A stretch of 8,169 nt of DNA from NCBI GenBank assembly GCA_910587815.1, contig CAJUNK010000029.1, positions 1-8,169 of the forward strand. The letters are read 5' to 3'. This stretch comes from Candidatus Gastranaerophilales bacterium (GTDB lineage: Bacteria; Cyanobacteriota; Vampirovibrionia; Gastranaerophilales; Gastranaerophilaceae). This document shows positions 1 through 6,588 of the stretch, piece by piece. Under the pieces are notes generated by a model. That model was given only the letters and a program-made list of their open reading frames with translations. It was not told where the DNA came from and ran no database searches. How positions within the stretch are numbered: position 1 is the stretch's first letter; every line of letters starts with the position of its first letter. The translations under genes and the position numbers were made by a program.

Positions 1-1654
1 GCTGGTTGTAATTGCATGATAGATGATTAGCCCCACCCCAGCTTATTTTCATGTAGCCGTTTTTGCCGGAAGCGCCTCTGTGATTAATGCTTGCAACATC
101 ACCATTTCCCCCGGCGCAATAATTTGAATTTCCGATTGGCGACACCCCTCCTGTTGTAGATGTAGTATCATTACCACCAAGCCCCCCTCTTGAACAAGAG
201 CCGCCACCAGCCCCTCCACCTCCGCCGGCACCAGGGTTTCCACCAGCTCCGCCAGCTGCAACAAGAAAGAAATTTTTGTCGTTATTTTCAGAATATGTAT
301 ATCTGCCAAAGAAGGTGGCCCCGCCTCCGCCGCCACCTTCGGCGCCTGTTCCACCTCCGCCTCCGCCGCCTCCACCTTCAAGAGAACCGCTGCCGCCACG
401 CATTGTTCCTCCGCAAGCATAAGAACCAGCCACGCAGTATTGTCCAGCTGTTAATGAAATATTATTTACTGTTTTATTAAAGACTCCGCTTGCATCTGAA
501 CCTACTTGAAACAAACCGGGGCTACCGCAATTGCAGGAAACAGAACCGCCGTTGCCACCTGGTAAAATACCTTGTGCAATATATAGTGATGTTGCTGAGG
601 CTGAATAGTAGGAATATGTTTCTGAGCCTCCTCCCCCACCGCCCCAGCCAACGCCATTTTCACCGGCACCATACATATCTTCTCTACCGCTTCCTCCACC
701 CCCTCCGCCAATTGTTACACCGATAGAATTAAAACTTGATGGAATAGAAACGTATCTGTTTACATGTCCGCCGGAGCCGGCACCACTGTAAGCACCCCCT
801 CCTCCACCGCCTCCGCAGGCTTCAACCTTTACAAGAGTTTCACCAGGCGTTGCGGTTGTAGCAAGGAAAGGTTCAGATGCTCCTGGTTTATTATTTGCAT
901 CTTGTACAATTGTCCATTTTGTCGGAGGATTAACAGGAGTATTTTTACATTTAATATCTAATTCAGGAACATTACCCTTAACGGCACTTGGTATGGTCCA
1001 TGTTTTATTTCCTGTATTAGCTGTAGTATCTCCCTTAAATTCTTGAGAACCTGTACTTCCTTTTAAATTACCATAAGCCACCCCCTTGCCTGCACCCCCA
1101 CTAGCTCCACCGCCGCCTGCACCTGTCATAAATACTCTAAGCTTTGTAACACCATCAGGAACTATCCAATTACTTTCAGATGATGTTATCTCCTTATATC
1201 CATAACTAGCTCCACCCCCTGCTCCACCTCCACCAATACTTGTAATATTTATTGTATTAACCCCATTAGGTACAGTCCATTCAAAATCTTCATAGAATGT
1301 CCTACTATAATCCCCCCTAACACCACCTGTTCCACTTACAACAACATTTTCCCCAAACTTCTTTGTCATTACAGGAGCAAGTGCTGCCATTAAAAGTGAT
1401 GCCACCAGTAATGCCATGAGTAGTTCAACAAGAGAAAAGGCGGGTGTCATTGCGAACGACCAACGGGAGTGTGGCAATCCAGGATTATCGTGTTTATTTG
1501 ATGAGTTTTTATGGATTGCTTCGTCGCTTTGCTCCTCGCAATGACGGGTTTTGTTCAAAGTGACAGAATGTGTAAACTCAGCTTTTTTCAGCCTAAAATT
1601 GCGCAAAGTATTGCGCCAAAGCCCATATTTAGGGCACGACAAAATTTCTTTCAT
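1..1654 (-). CDS. Type IV pilin-like protein with long leader and glycine-rich exported domain (3' end off window)
   Basis: I translated this frame codon by codon: it is open from ATG 1654 to the left edge, at least 551 residues with no stop. Residues 69-87 contain MTPAFSLVELLMALL, a class III (prepilin) signal: predicted cleavage A72/F73, glutamate E77 at mature position +5, then a hydrophobic helix to about residue 96 and APVMTKK. Alanine replaces the usual glycine before the cut. The exported part has repeated W-[TI]-[VI]-P modules at W126, W163 and W219, the first two (and a related stretch from C280) leading into poly-glycine runs, plus several cysteines and a late ASGKNGYMKISWGG segment. 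By family knowledge it should sit in the inner membrane and be processed by a PilD-type peptidase for a pilus or type II-like system; role as adhesin or minor pilin is inference. ATG 1654 is chosen because AAAGG lies 8 nt upstream and an in-frame stop lies at 1691-1693; M69 (1450) has no ribosome binding site. Residues 37-70 are encoded by a REP-like repeat. The gene is much richer in G+C than its neighbours because of glycine codons. Confidence 0.88.
   Translation of the reverse strand, partial: MKEILSCPKYGLWRNTLRNFRLKKAEFTHSVTLNKTRHCEEQSDEAIHKNSSNKHDNPGLPHSRWSFAMTPAFSLVELLMALLVASLLMAALAPVMTKKFGENVVVSGTGGVRGDYSRTFYEDFEWTVPNGVNTINITSIGGGGAGGGASYGYKEITSSESNWIVPDGVTKLRVFMTGAGGGGASGGAGKGVAYGNLKGSTGSQEFKGDTTANTGNKTWTIPSAVKGNVPELDIKCKNTPVNPPTKWTIVQDANNKPGASEPFLATTATPGETLVKVEACGGGGGGGAYSGAGSGGHVNRYVSIPSSFNSIGVTIGGGGGGSGREDMYGAGENGVGWGGGGGGSETYSYYSASATSLYIAQGILPGGNGGSVSCNCGSPGLFQVGSDASGVFNKTVNNISLTAGQYCVAGSYACGGTMRGGSGSLEGGGGGGGGGTGAEGGGGGGATFFGRYTYSENNDKNFFLVAAGGAGGNPGAGGGGGAGGGSCSRGGLGGNDTTSTTGGVSPIGNSNYCAGGNGDVASINHRGASGKNGYMKISWGGANHLSCNYNQ
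1446..1545. repeat. REP-like inverted repeat (GTCATTGCGA...GCAATCC type) inside a coding region
   Basis: The left arm 1446-1480 begins GTCATTGCGA and ends GGCAATCC. The right arm 1513-1545 is the same element inverted, beginning GGATTGC and ending GCAATGAC. The arms match best at their outer and inner ends and diverge in the middle; the spacer is about 32 bp. This consensus is a widespread intergenic palindromic repeat in many bacterial genomes. Here it lies wholly within the N-terminal part of the pilin-like gene and is translated in one frame as a segment containing RHCEEQSDEAI and ending SFAMT. The transcript could fold into a long imperfect hairpin. Confidence 0.85.
1598..1622. repeat. 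Short imperfect tandem duplication (ATTGCGC-CAAAG)
   Basis: ATTGCGCAAAGT (1598-1609) is followed directly by ATTGCGCCAAAGC (1610-1622), an imperfect 12-13 bp tandem copy. It falls in the leader codons of the pilin-like gene, next to the REP-like element, so this whole segment may derive from repeat DNA. No function is evident. Confidence 0.5.
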
Positions 1655-1662
1655 TTTTGTAA

Positions 1663-1667
1663 CCTTT
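1663..1667 (-). promoter_or_regulatory. Ribosome binding site deciding the pilin-like gene start
   Basis: AAAGG on the minus strand lies 8 nt before ATG 1654. The alternative in-frame ATG at 1450, which would give a conventional short prepilin leader, has no purine-rich site before it, only REP-repeat sequence. This supports the long-leader form. Confidence 0.65.
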
Positions 1668-1672
1668 TTTAC

Positions 1673-1708
1673 GATAAAACAATTTCTAAATTAGATAAAA
1701 CAATTTCT
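1673..1708. repeat. Two perfect 15-bp direct repeats with 21-bp period
   Basis: GATAAAACAATTTCT occurs at 1673-1687 and again at 1694-1708. The 21-bp period is two helical turns, so a dimeric regulator could bind both on one face of the DNA. They lie just downstream of the predicted transcription start of the pilin-like gene, in its 5' untranslated region, where repressor sites or mRNA-level control are both possible. The regulator is unknown. Confidence 0.55.
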
Positions 1709-1715
1709 TAGCTAA

Positions 1716-1744
1716 AATATAACATATTAATTTTTCAACTTCAA
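1716..1744 (-). promoter_or_regulatory. Predicted promoter of the pilin-like gene
   Basis: On the minus strand TTGAAG (1744-1739) is followed after 17 bp by TATATT (1721-1716), with TGT just before it, giving an extended -10. A transcription start near 1709 would leave a ~55-nt leader carrying the two 15-bp repeats. The -35 starts just after the GH57 stop codon. I see no clear terminator between the GH57 gene and this one, so read-through is also possible. Confidence 0.55.
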
Positions 1745-1746
1745 GA

Positions 1747-3996
1747 TTATCTTGTTAAAGTTAAAAGAACATCTTGTGGATAAACTTCATTTAATATGCC
1801 ATTTGTAGCTGCAATTACACAGAATTCGACAGTTTCACCAGGCGCTACCCCTAAATCATCAAAAGATATTGAAAGTTCAATTGTATCTTTATAGGCGTAG
1901 TTTACTTTTTTTAACAATTGGTATATCCACAAGCCCCCAAATGTAGATTTTGCAAGAGATAGTGGCAACATTTCATTTTCATTAAAGGAAAATTTGATTT
2001 CATGAGTAAATTGATTTTCAATAGTTGGATATATATTTTCTGTTTTGCTAACAGTTCTTACAGGACTTAAAATATTTTGAGATTCATTTCTAAAGTATAA
2101 AAATATTTGGTTTCTTAAAAAATGTTTTGTGTTTGTAATATTTTTTTTATTTAACTCAAATTTAAAATAGATGTTTGATTCATTGTTGCCAAAATATATA
2201 CCTTTTATGGTTTTTCTAGCAGAAAATGTAGGACTATCCGGAAGGAAAATATACCCAGCATCTGCCCAATTATCAATATTTTCATTATAAGAACCATCAA
2301 TTACAGGCGAAATTAAATTTCTTGGTTCCCTAACAGGTTTTCCAACTATTGAAATTAAGGGTACATCAAGATAGTTTGGATGAGGTAAGTTTAAAGTTTT
2401 GTAAACATTTTTTAGATGTGTTCTAAATAAATAATCAAAAATATGATCGTTACCGGATTCGTTTGGTTCGCCATACCACCAAAACCAATCAGAACCTTGT
2501 GCAATAAATATTTCTTGTTTTGCTTTATCAAGAATTTCAAGTGCTTCTTTTTTGGCCTTACCCTTTGTGTTGGCCAGCATAGCTTCTTTTGTTTCTTCAT
2601 ATACGTTTCTTGTTTTATCAAGATAAAGCCAAGCTATATTTTTAGTAGGTTCGCCTATCCATAAATCAAAATTTCTATTTATCCAGCTGCCTGAAGATAG
2701 ATTTTCTAAAATAACAGGTTCTGATTTTTCTAAAAATTCACTTACAAGAACTGTTTCTAGCGTAGAATCACTTTCAATCAAAGAATAAAGGGTGTTTAAA
2801 AATTCATCGCCATCATTTGCATAGCTTTCCCAACAATTTTCACCATCCATTGCAATGGTTAGTAAGTGTTCTTCTTTTGGAGAACCCACAAGTTTATTTT
2901 GTATAGTTTTTATTTTTTCATAAAAATCATTAGCAGCAATTTCACCTTCATAATTGCCGTAGCCAAAGCCCACAAGGTTTGCAAAAAATGAATCTGCAAA
3001 TATAATATTTGTTTTGGAGCCGTCGTTTAGTTTGTAATTTAAGCATAAATCAAAAGGATTTTCCAAATTTCCTTCAAAATCCCTTGTGAATTCTTTATGG
3101 ATTGAATTTGCAAGAATTCCTTCATCTGCAACAGTCCATTTCACACCTAAATCTGAAAGTAAATCCACAGCTTTTTTGCTTATGCACTGTTCGGGAAGCC
3201 AAATACCTTTTGGTCTTTTGCCAAAAAAACTTTCAACCTTATCAAGACTTTTTTTTGTTTGTTCAAGCGCATCTTGTTCCATTAGGGCTGATTTTTCAGG
3301 AAGGTTTTCACAATATTGATATTTATCTTCCCTAATATCTAATAGTAAAGGTAAAACCGGGTGATAAAAAGGATTTGTAGAAATTTCAATTTTATTGTTT
3401 TTTTGGTATTTTTTGTATAAATCAGGTAATTTTTTAAATATTTCAAGCTGAATATTAAAAATTTCTTTTCTATCTTCAAGTGTATAATTTTTTTCTTTTT
3501 CCATTAATGTTTTTAAATTTGGAAAAAGTTCTATAAATTTTTTATCTATCCAACAAAGAGTAAAATTTGCCATAATATCGGCATATTCTTGATTTTCAAA
3601 TGCATCCGCGCTGATATTATCTTTAGAATATCTTTTATTGTATAGGCTTGCATAATAAGGGCGCTTTAAAATCATATTTGTATAATTTGCATCAAAAAAA
3701 TGCTGTAGGATAAAATTTTTATCTTCAACATTAAGTGCGTCAATATCGCTGACTAAAAGCCTTGAATGGACATCATGCACACCTTTTAAATATCTTTCTA
3801 CTGAATCTATTAAAATTGGAGAAATATTAAAATTCAAACGTATATTCTTAAAATTTTCAATGCGCCAAAGCATATCATAATAATCTTTAGTGACATGCAA
3901 TCTAACCCATGGCATAAGAAAATCTTCAGTGGGGTTTTCTTGATATACAGGCTGATGAAAATGCCAAATAAATGCTATGTTAAGTTTTTTTACCAT
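1747..3996 (-). CDS. Glycoside hydrolase family 57 alpha-glucan enzyme
   Basis: This 749-residue protein carries the GH57 signatures in order: WHFHQP (11-16), MPWVRLH (28-34), STNPFYHPVLPLL (206-218), GIWLPE (264-269) with E269 as the expected nucleophile, AMDGENCWE (382-390) with D384 as the expected acid/base, and GSDWFWWYGEP (501-511). From about residue 560 a C-terminal domain with SPVIDG, W577 and AGYIF resembles the beta-sandwich domain found after the catalytic part of amylopullulanase-like GH57 proteins. There is no signal peptide, so it should act in the cytoplasm on glycogen or imported alpha-glucans. GH57 contains amylases, pullulanases, branching enzymes and 4-alpha-glucanotransferases; the DGEN and SDWFWWYG motifs favour the alpha-amylase/amylopullulanase type, but exact specificity is not settled by sequence reading. 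Start 3996 is supported by AAGGAAAG about 4 nt upstream and by MVKKLNIAFIWHFHQP at the expected family N-terminus. Confidence 0.92.
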   Translation of the reverse strand: MVKKLNIAFIWHFHQPVYQENPTEDFLMPWVRLHVTKDYYDMLWRIENFKNIRLNFNISPILIDSVERYLKGVHDVHSRLLVSDIDALNVEDKNFILQHFFDANYTNMILKRPYYASLYNKRYSKDNISADAFENQEYADIMANFTLCWIDKKFIELFPNLKTLMEKEKNYTLEDRKEIFNIQLEIFKKLPDLYKKYQKNNKIEISTNPFYHPVLPLLLDIREDKYQYCENLPEKSALMEQDALEQTKKSLDKVESFFGKRPKGIWLPEQCISKKAVDLLSDLGVKWTVADEGILANSIHKEFTRDFEGNLENPFDLCLNYKLNDGSKTNIIFADSFFANLVGFGYGNYEGEIAANDFYEKIKTIQNKLVGSPKEEHLLTIAMDGENCWESYANDGDEFLNTLYSLIESDSTLETVLVSEFLEKSEPVILENLSSGSWINRNFDLWIGEPTKNIAWLYLDKTRNVYEETKEAMLANTKGKAKKEALEILDKAKQEIFIAQGSDWFWWYGEPNESGNDHIFDYLFRTHLKNVYKTLNLPHPNYLDVPLISIVGKPVREPRNLISPVIDGSYNENIDNWADAGYIFLPDSPTFSARKTIKGIYFGNNESNIYFKFELNKKNITNTKHFLRNQIFLYFRNESQNILSPVRTVSKTENIYPTIENQFTHEIKFSFNENEMLPLSLAKSTFGGLWIYQLLKKVNYAYKDTIELSISFDDLGVAPGETVEFCVIAATNGILNEVYPQDVLLTLTR

Positions 3997-4014
3997 ATAC
4001 TTTCCTTGAAAGCT

Positions 4015-4043
4015 ATTATAGCATGATTATTGTATTTTGTATA
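4015..4043 (-). promoter_or_regulatory. Predicted promoter of the GH57 gene
   Basis: The minus strand shows a perfect extended -10, TGCTATAAT (4023-4015), with TATACA (4043-4038) 17 bp upstream as a weaker -35. Transcription would start near 4008, about a dozen bases before ATG 3996, just enough for the AAGGAAAG site. The promoter lies immediately after the terminator of the upstream small-gene transcript, so the GH57 gene looks independently transcribed. Confidence 0.65.
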
Positions 4044-4050
4044 AATTAAA

Positions 4051-4076
4051 AGGCTCCTTTTTCTTAAAAAGAGCCT
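4051..4076 (-). terminator. Rho-independent terminator of the two-small-gene transcript
   Basis: AGGCTC and GAGCCT form a perfect 6-bp stem, extended by a T-run pairing with an A-run past a single bulged C. On the minus strand the stem is followed by TTTAATTTAT. It lies ~30 bp after the stop of the 64-residue gene and before the GH57 promoter. Confidence 0.7.
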
Positions 4077-4106
4077 CTCTTCTAAAATGCTTTTCTTTCT
4101 TTTTAA

Positions 4107-4304
4107 TTATGCTTTTTTGGATAGAAATTTTTGCAAAAATCCTTTTATTTTATTTGTTTTGCCTGAATTATTAATTGTGTTATTAGAAAAACATGCTTCA
4201 TCCATAGCGTTCATTCTTCTTGGTACTCTTGGTCTGTCTACACCTAAAGTAAGAGCGCCAAATGCAGGAATATTATAATTATTTGATTGAACAGGTGTAA
4301 TCAT
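4107..4304 (-). CDS. Small hypothetical protein, 65 residues
   Basis: I do not recognise this protein. It has 65 residues, is basic, and shows no membrane segment. The N-terminus MITPVQSNNYNIPAFGALTL contains a short hydrophobic-FG motif similar in position to VSFGHRI of the next gene upstream. The middle is arginine-rich (DRPRVPRRMNAMDEA) and the C-terminus is lysine-rich (KIKGFLQKFLSKKA), possibly an amphipathic helix. AGAGG lies 9 nt before ATG 4304. It starts only 19 nt after the stop of the 282-residue gene and is followed by a good terminator, so it is probably the second gene of a two-gene transcript. It has no functional motif I can name. Confidence 0.72.
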   Translation of the reverse strand: MITPVQSNNYNIPAFGALTLGVDRPRVPRRMNAMDEACFSNNTINNSGKTNKIKGFLQKFLSKKA

Positions 4305-4323
4305 TTTGTTTGCCTCTATAGTT

Positions 4324-5172
4324 TTATAATAATTCCATCATAGCACTGGCGGCGCGGCCAAGTTTTTGCATGTAGTGTTTATTTGCCTTATGTGCTTCTT
4401 CTGCAACATCACCATCATTCAAGTCTGTTAAAATATCAGCGCTATCCCTGCCTGCTGTTGCGGCAATACTTGCGCCAACGCCTGCACCAAGAGTATCAAT
4501 GCCATCAGCACCTCTTGTAATGCCGTTTTTTGCAAACATATTTCTTACATCATCAGATGTTACTTTTGTTATTTTTTCTGCATTTTCTTTACTGCCTGCT
4601 ATTACTTGTTTTGCAAGTTTAGTGTTGGCAATTTTTGAGGCTATTGATTGTTCATCATCTACACGTGCTGCAATTTTATCTATTACAGAACCTTTGACAA
4701 CTTTTTTGCCTGCATTTAAAGCTTTTTCGCTCTCTAATTCATTTAGTACGCCTTTTACTTCTTTTATGTCAGTGTTTTTTGTAGTTTTAATATTGTCTTT
4801 TAATGTCTGGTAGTATTTCTTAGCATTTTGCATAATGCCAACACCATCTTGGTTTTTAGCCATTTGTTTTGTTGTATCAACAAACCCGCCTGTTACACCG
4901 CGCATTGCTTTTTTGCCACCAAGGAAAGCTGCAACAAATACAATTCCTGCAACTGCATATTCAATAGCTTTATCTAAATATTTATCCTTGTAAATAATTG
5001 GAGCTGAAGCTTCAGTTATTTCAACATCTTTATATTTTTCTTTGACATCCTTTTTGCCACCTAAACCATTCCAAGTGAACATTGGGCGTCTTTTTGTTTC
5101 TGCATTTCCATCCGCTTTTTTGATGCGGTGTCCGAAGCTAACCTGTGAATTTATCGCATTAATTGATGCCAT
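4324..5172 (-). CDS. Hypothetical membrane-associated protein, 282 residues
   Basis: I do not recognise a family. ATG 5172 is chosen over an upstream TTG (5250) because AAAGGAAG lies about 7 nt before it and the TTG falls inside a palindrome. The protein starts MASINAINSQVSFGHRIKKA, followed by a basic stretch, one hydrophobic segment at about 69-86 (AIEYAVAGIVFVAAFLGG), then a long lysine/alanine-rich, probably helical region (100-215), a glycine-zipper-like stretch GAGVGASIAATAG (229-241) and an acidic-to-helical tail ending MMELL. This suggests one membrane pass or a membrane-associating helix with most of the protein on one side. It is followed after 19 nt by the small gene at 4107-4304. 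The '...SFG' N-terminus recurs in that neighbour and, from memory, in many uncharacterised Gastranaerophilales proteins; its meaning is not known to me. Confidence 0.8.
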   Translation of the reverse strand: MASINAINSQVSFGHRIKKADGNAETKRRPMFTWNGLGGKKDVKEKYKDVEITEASAPIIYKDKYLDKAIEYAVAGIVFVAAFLGGKKAMRGVTGGFVDTTKQMAKNQDGVGIMQNAKKYYQTLKDNIKTTKNTDIKEVKGVLNELESEKALNAGKKVVKGSVIDKIAARVDDEQSIASKIANTKLAKQVIAGSKENAEKITKVTSDDVRNMFAKNGITRGADGIDTLGAGVGASIAATAGRDSADILTDLNDGDVAEEAHKANKHYMQKLGRAASAMMELL

Positions 5173-5179
5173 AGTTTTT

Positions 5180-5187
5180 CTTCCTTT
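5180..5187 (-). promoter_or_regulatory. Ribosome binding site deciding the 282-residue protein start
   Basis: AAAGGAAG on the minus strand lies 7 nt before ATG 5172. It removes 26 residues from the longest possible open frame, which would begin at a TTG in the upstream palindrome. Confidence 0.75.
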
Positions 5188-5241
5188 CACACACTGAAAA
5201 TAAAGCATGTGAAGATTAAATATTGCTAATTTCATGAAGTT

Positions 5242-5260
5242 TTGTAACAAATTGTTACAA
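5242..5260. promoter_or_regulatory. Perfect palindrome TTGTAACAA-N-TTGTTACAA, candidate operator
   Basis: Nine bases on each side of one central base are perfectly complementary. It sits 70-88 nt before the start codon of the 282-residue gene, downstream of a possible TATAAT at 5313-5318. The arms are AT-rich and there is no loop, so a dimeric-protein binding site is more likely than a terminator. The binding protein is unknown. Confidence 0.5.
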
Positions 5261-5312
5261 ATTTTGTTTTCTTGCTACAGTCAATTTCAATGACCATTAT
5301 TTGGCAAGCCAT

Positions 5313-5318
5313 ATTATA
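5313..5318 (-). promoter_or_regulatory. Possible -10 box upstream of the 282-residue gene
   Basis: A perfect TATAAT on the minus strand lies 15 bp after the rarA stop codon. No good -35 is present at 17 bp. If used, the transcript would have a ~135-nt leader containing the palindrome at 5242-5260. Transcription from rarA is an alternative, as I see no terminator in between. Confidence 0.4.
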
Positions 5319-5332
5319 CAACAAAATGTGAA

Positions 5333-6586
5333 TTAATGAAAATACTTTTTGTCCTTTAACTCATCTGGCATAAATTGTTGTTTATATTCAGGATTGTTAT
5401 GTGTATAAACGTATCCTTCTCCAAAGCCATATTTCTTTGCATCTTTATAATGTGCATCCCTAAGATGCATTGGCGGAGGGAAATCAAGCCCATTTCTAAT
5501 GTCATTCATAGCTTCATCAATGGCCATAATTGCACGATTTGATTTTTTAGTTCGTGCAACAAATTCTGTTGCCTGGGCAAGAGCAATTCTGCATTCTGGC
5601 ATACCAAGGGTTTCTACAGCCTTTAGTGCCGCTTCCGCTATTAAAAATGCTCTAAAATCAGCATTGCCCACATCTTCACTGGCACACACAATAAGTCTTC
5701 TTGCAATAGTTCTTGGATCTTCACCATTAGATAGCATTTTTGCAAGATAATATATTGCAGCATCAGGGTCAGAGCCTCTTAAAGATTTTTGATAAGCTGA
5801 AAGACAATCATAATGTCCTTGTCTATCATATCTTGTTGTATTTTTTTGTAATAAATCCTCAATTATTTTTTTATTGACAACGGCATTCTTGCCATTTTGT
5901 AGCATTTTTCCATCCCCGTAGGCTGCAAAATAAGAATTTTCAACAGTGTTTAGGGCATATCTTGCATCGCCAAATGATAACTCTACAATAGCATTAATAG
6001 CTTCATCCTCAATAATTACAGGCATATTGGTATAATGTTCTTTTAAATAATTGAATCCTTTTTCAACAATTTTTTTGATGCTATTTTCATCTATGCGATT
6101 TAACATTACCACCTGTGCGCGGGATAAAAGTGCCGGCACCACCTGAAAAGAAGGATTTTCTGTAGTAGAACCTATCAAATGGAATGTGCCGTTTTCAATA
6201 TGTGGCAAAAGTGCATCCTGTTGGGTTTTAGAATACCTGTGAATTTCATCTATAAAAAGAATTGTCCGAATGCCGCTTCTTAAATTTTCTTTTGCATTTA
6301 AAACTGCATCTTTAACATCTTTAACTCCAGATGTGACTGCTGAAAGCTCTAAAAAATTTGCACTATGGTGATTTGCAATTAATCTTGCAAGTGTAGTTTT
6401 GCCGCATCCTGGTGGACCCCATAAAATCAGTGAAAATAATCTGCTTGCTTTTAATAAATTGTTTATTGGGGAATTTTCACTAATGACATTTGTTTGACCC
6501 AAAAATTCATCTAAATTTTTTGGTCTTAAAAGCGCTGCCAGCGGGGTTTGTTTATTGTTTTCTTCTAAATTGTCAAATAAATTCAT
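5333..6586 (-). CDS. rarA: Replication-associated recombination AAA+ ATPase RarA (MgsA)
   Basis: This 417-residue protein matches the RarA/MgsA/WRNIP1 family along its full length. It has an N-terminal PLAALLRPKNLDEFLGQ (15-31), Walker A GPPGCGKT (57-64), Walker B LFIDEIH (110-116), the family segment RYSKTQQDALLPHIE (117-131), sensor GSTTENPSF (139-147), arginine finger in SRAQVV (R156), GDARYALN in the lid, and a C-terminal tetramerisation region with SLRGSDPDAAIYYLAKML and the DPRTIARRLIVCASEDVG segment. The family acts in the cytoplasm at stalled forks, is related to clamp-loader and RuvB ATPases, and interacts with SSB. Start 6586 gives the normal family N-terminus. No ribosome binding site is seen; a TGATAAAAT box ends 6 nt before the ATG, suggesting a leaderless message. 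It diverges from the solute-binding gene with only 14 bp between start codons. Confidence 0.96.
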   Translation of the reverse strand: MNLFDNLEENNKQTPLAALLRPKNLDEFLGQTNVISENSPINNLLKASRLFSLILWGPPGCGKTTLARLIANHHSANFLELSAVTSGVKDVKDAVLNAKENLRSGIRTILFIDEIHRYSKTQQDALLPHIENGTFHLIGSTTENPSFQVVPALLSRAQVVMLNRIDENSIKKIVEKGFNYLKEHYTNMPVIIEDEAINAIVELSFGDARYALNTVENSYFAAYGDGKMLQNGKNAVVNKKIIEDLLQKNTTRYDRQGHYDCLSAYQKSLRGSDPDAAIYYLAKMLSNGEDPRTIARRLIVCASEDVGNADFRAFLIAEAALKAVETLGMPECRIALAQATEFVARTKKSNRAIMAIDEAMNDIRNGLDFPPPMHLRDAHYKDAKKYGFGEGYVYTHNNPEYKQQFMPDELKDKKYFH

Positions 6587-6588
6587 TG

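Noticed and set aside
49..480. Open frames on both strands in the glycine-codon region
   Set aside because: They overlap the pilin-like gene in other frames and arise because GGN-rich DNA has few stops; their predicted proteins have low-complexity composition and no ribosome binding site.
1..1320. CRISPR array or satellite from recurring CCNCC-rich blocks
   Set aside because: The blocks are unevenly spaced poly-glycine codons on the minus strand, not constant repeats with constant spacers.
1448..1450. ATG 1450 as the start of the pilin-like gene, giving a four-residue leader
   Set aside because: It lacks a ribosome binding site and lies in the repeat, whereas the open frame continues to ATG 1654 with AAAGG. 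It remains possible only if the message is processed.
1511..1711. Plus-strand open frame across the repeat
   Set aside because: It is the complement of the leader region; its start comes from the repeat and it has no recognisable protein features.
5173..5250. TTG-initiated 26-residue extension of the 282-residue protein
   Set aside because: The TTG falls in the palindrome and ATG 5172 has a strong AAAGGAAG site.
5242..5260. NtcA binding site (GTA-N8-TAC)
   Set aside because: The spacing between GTA and TAC in the palindrome is nine bases, not eight, so it does not match the cyanobacterial NtcA consensus.
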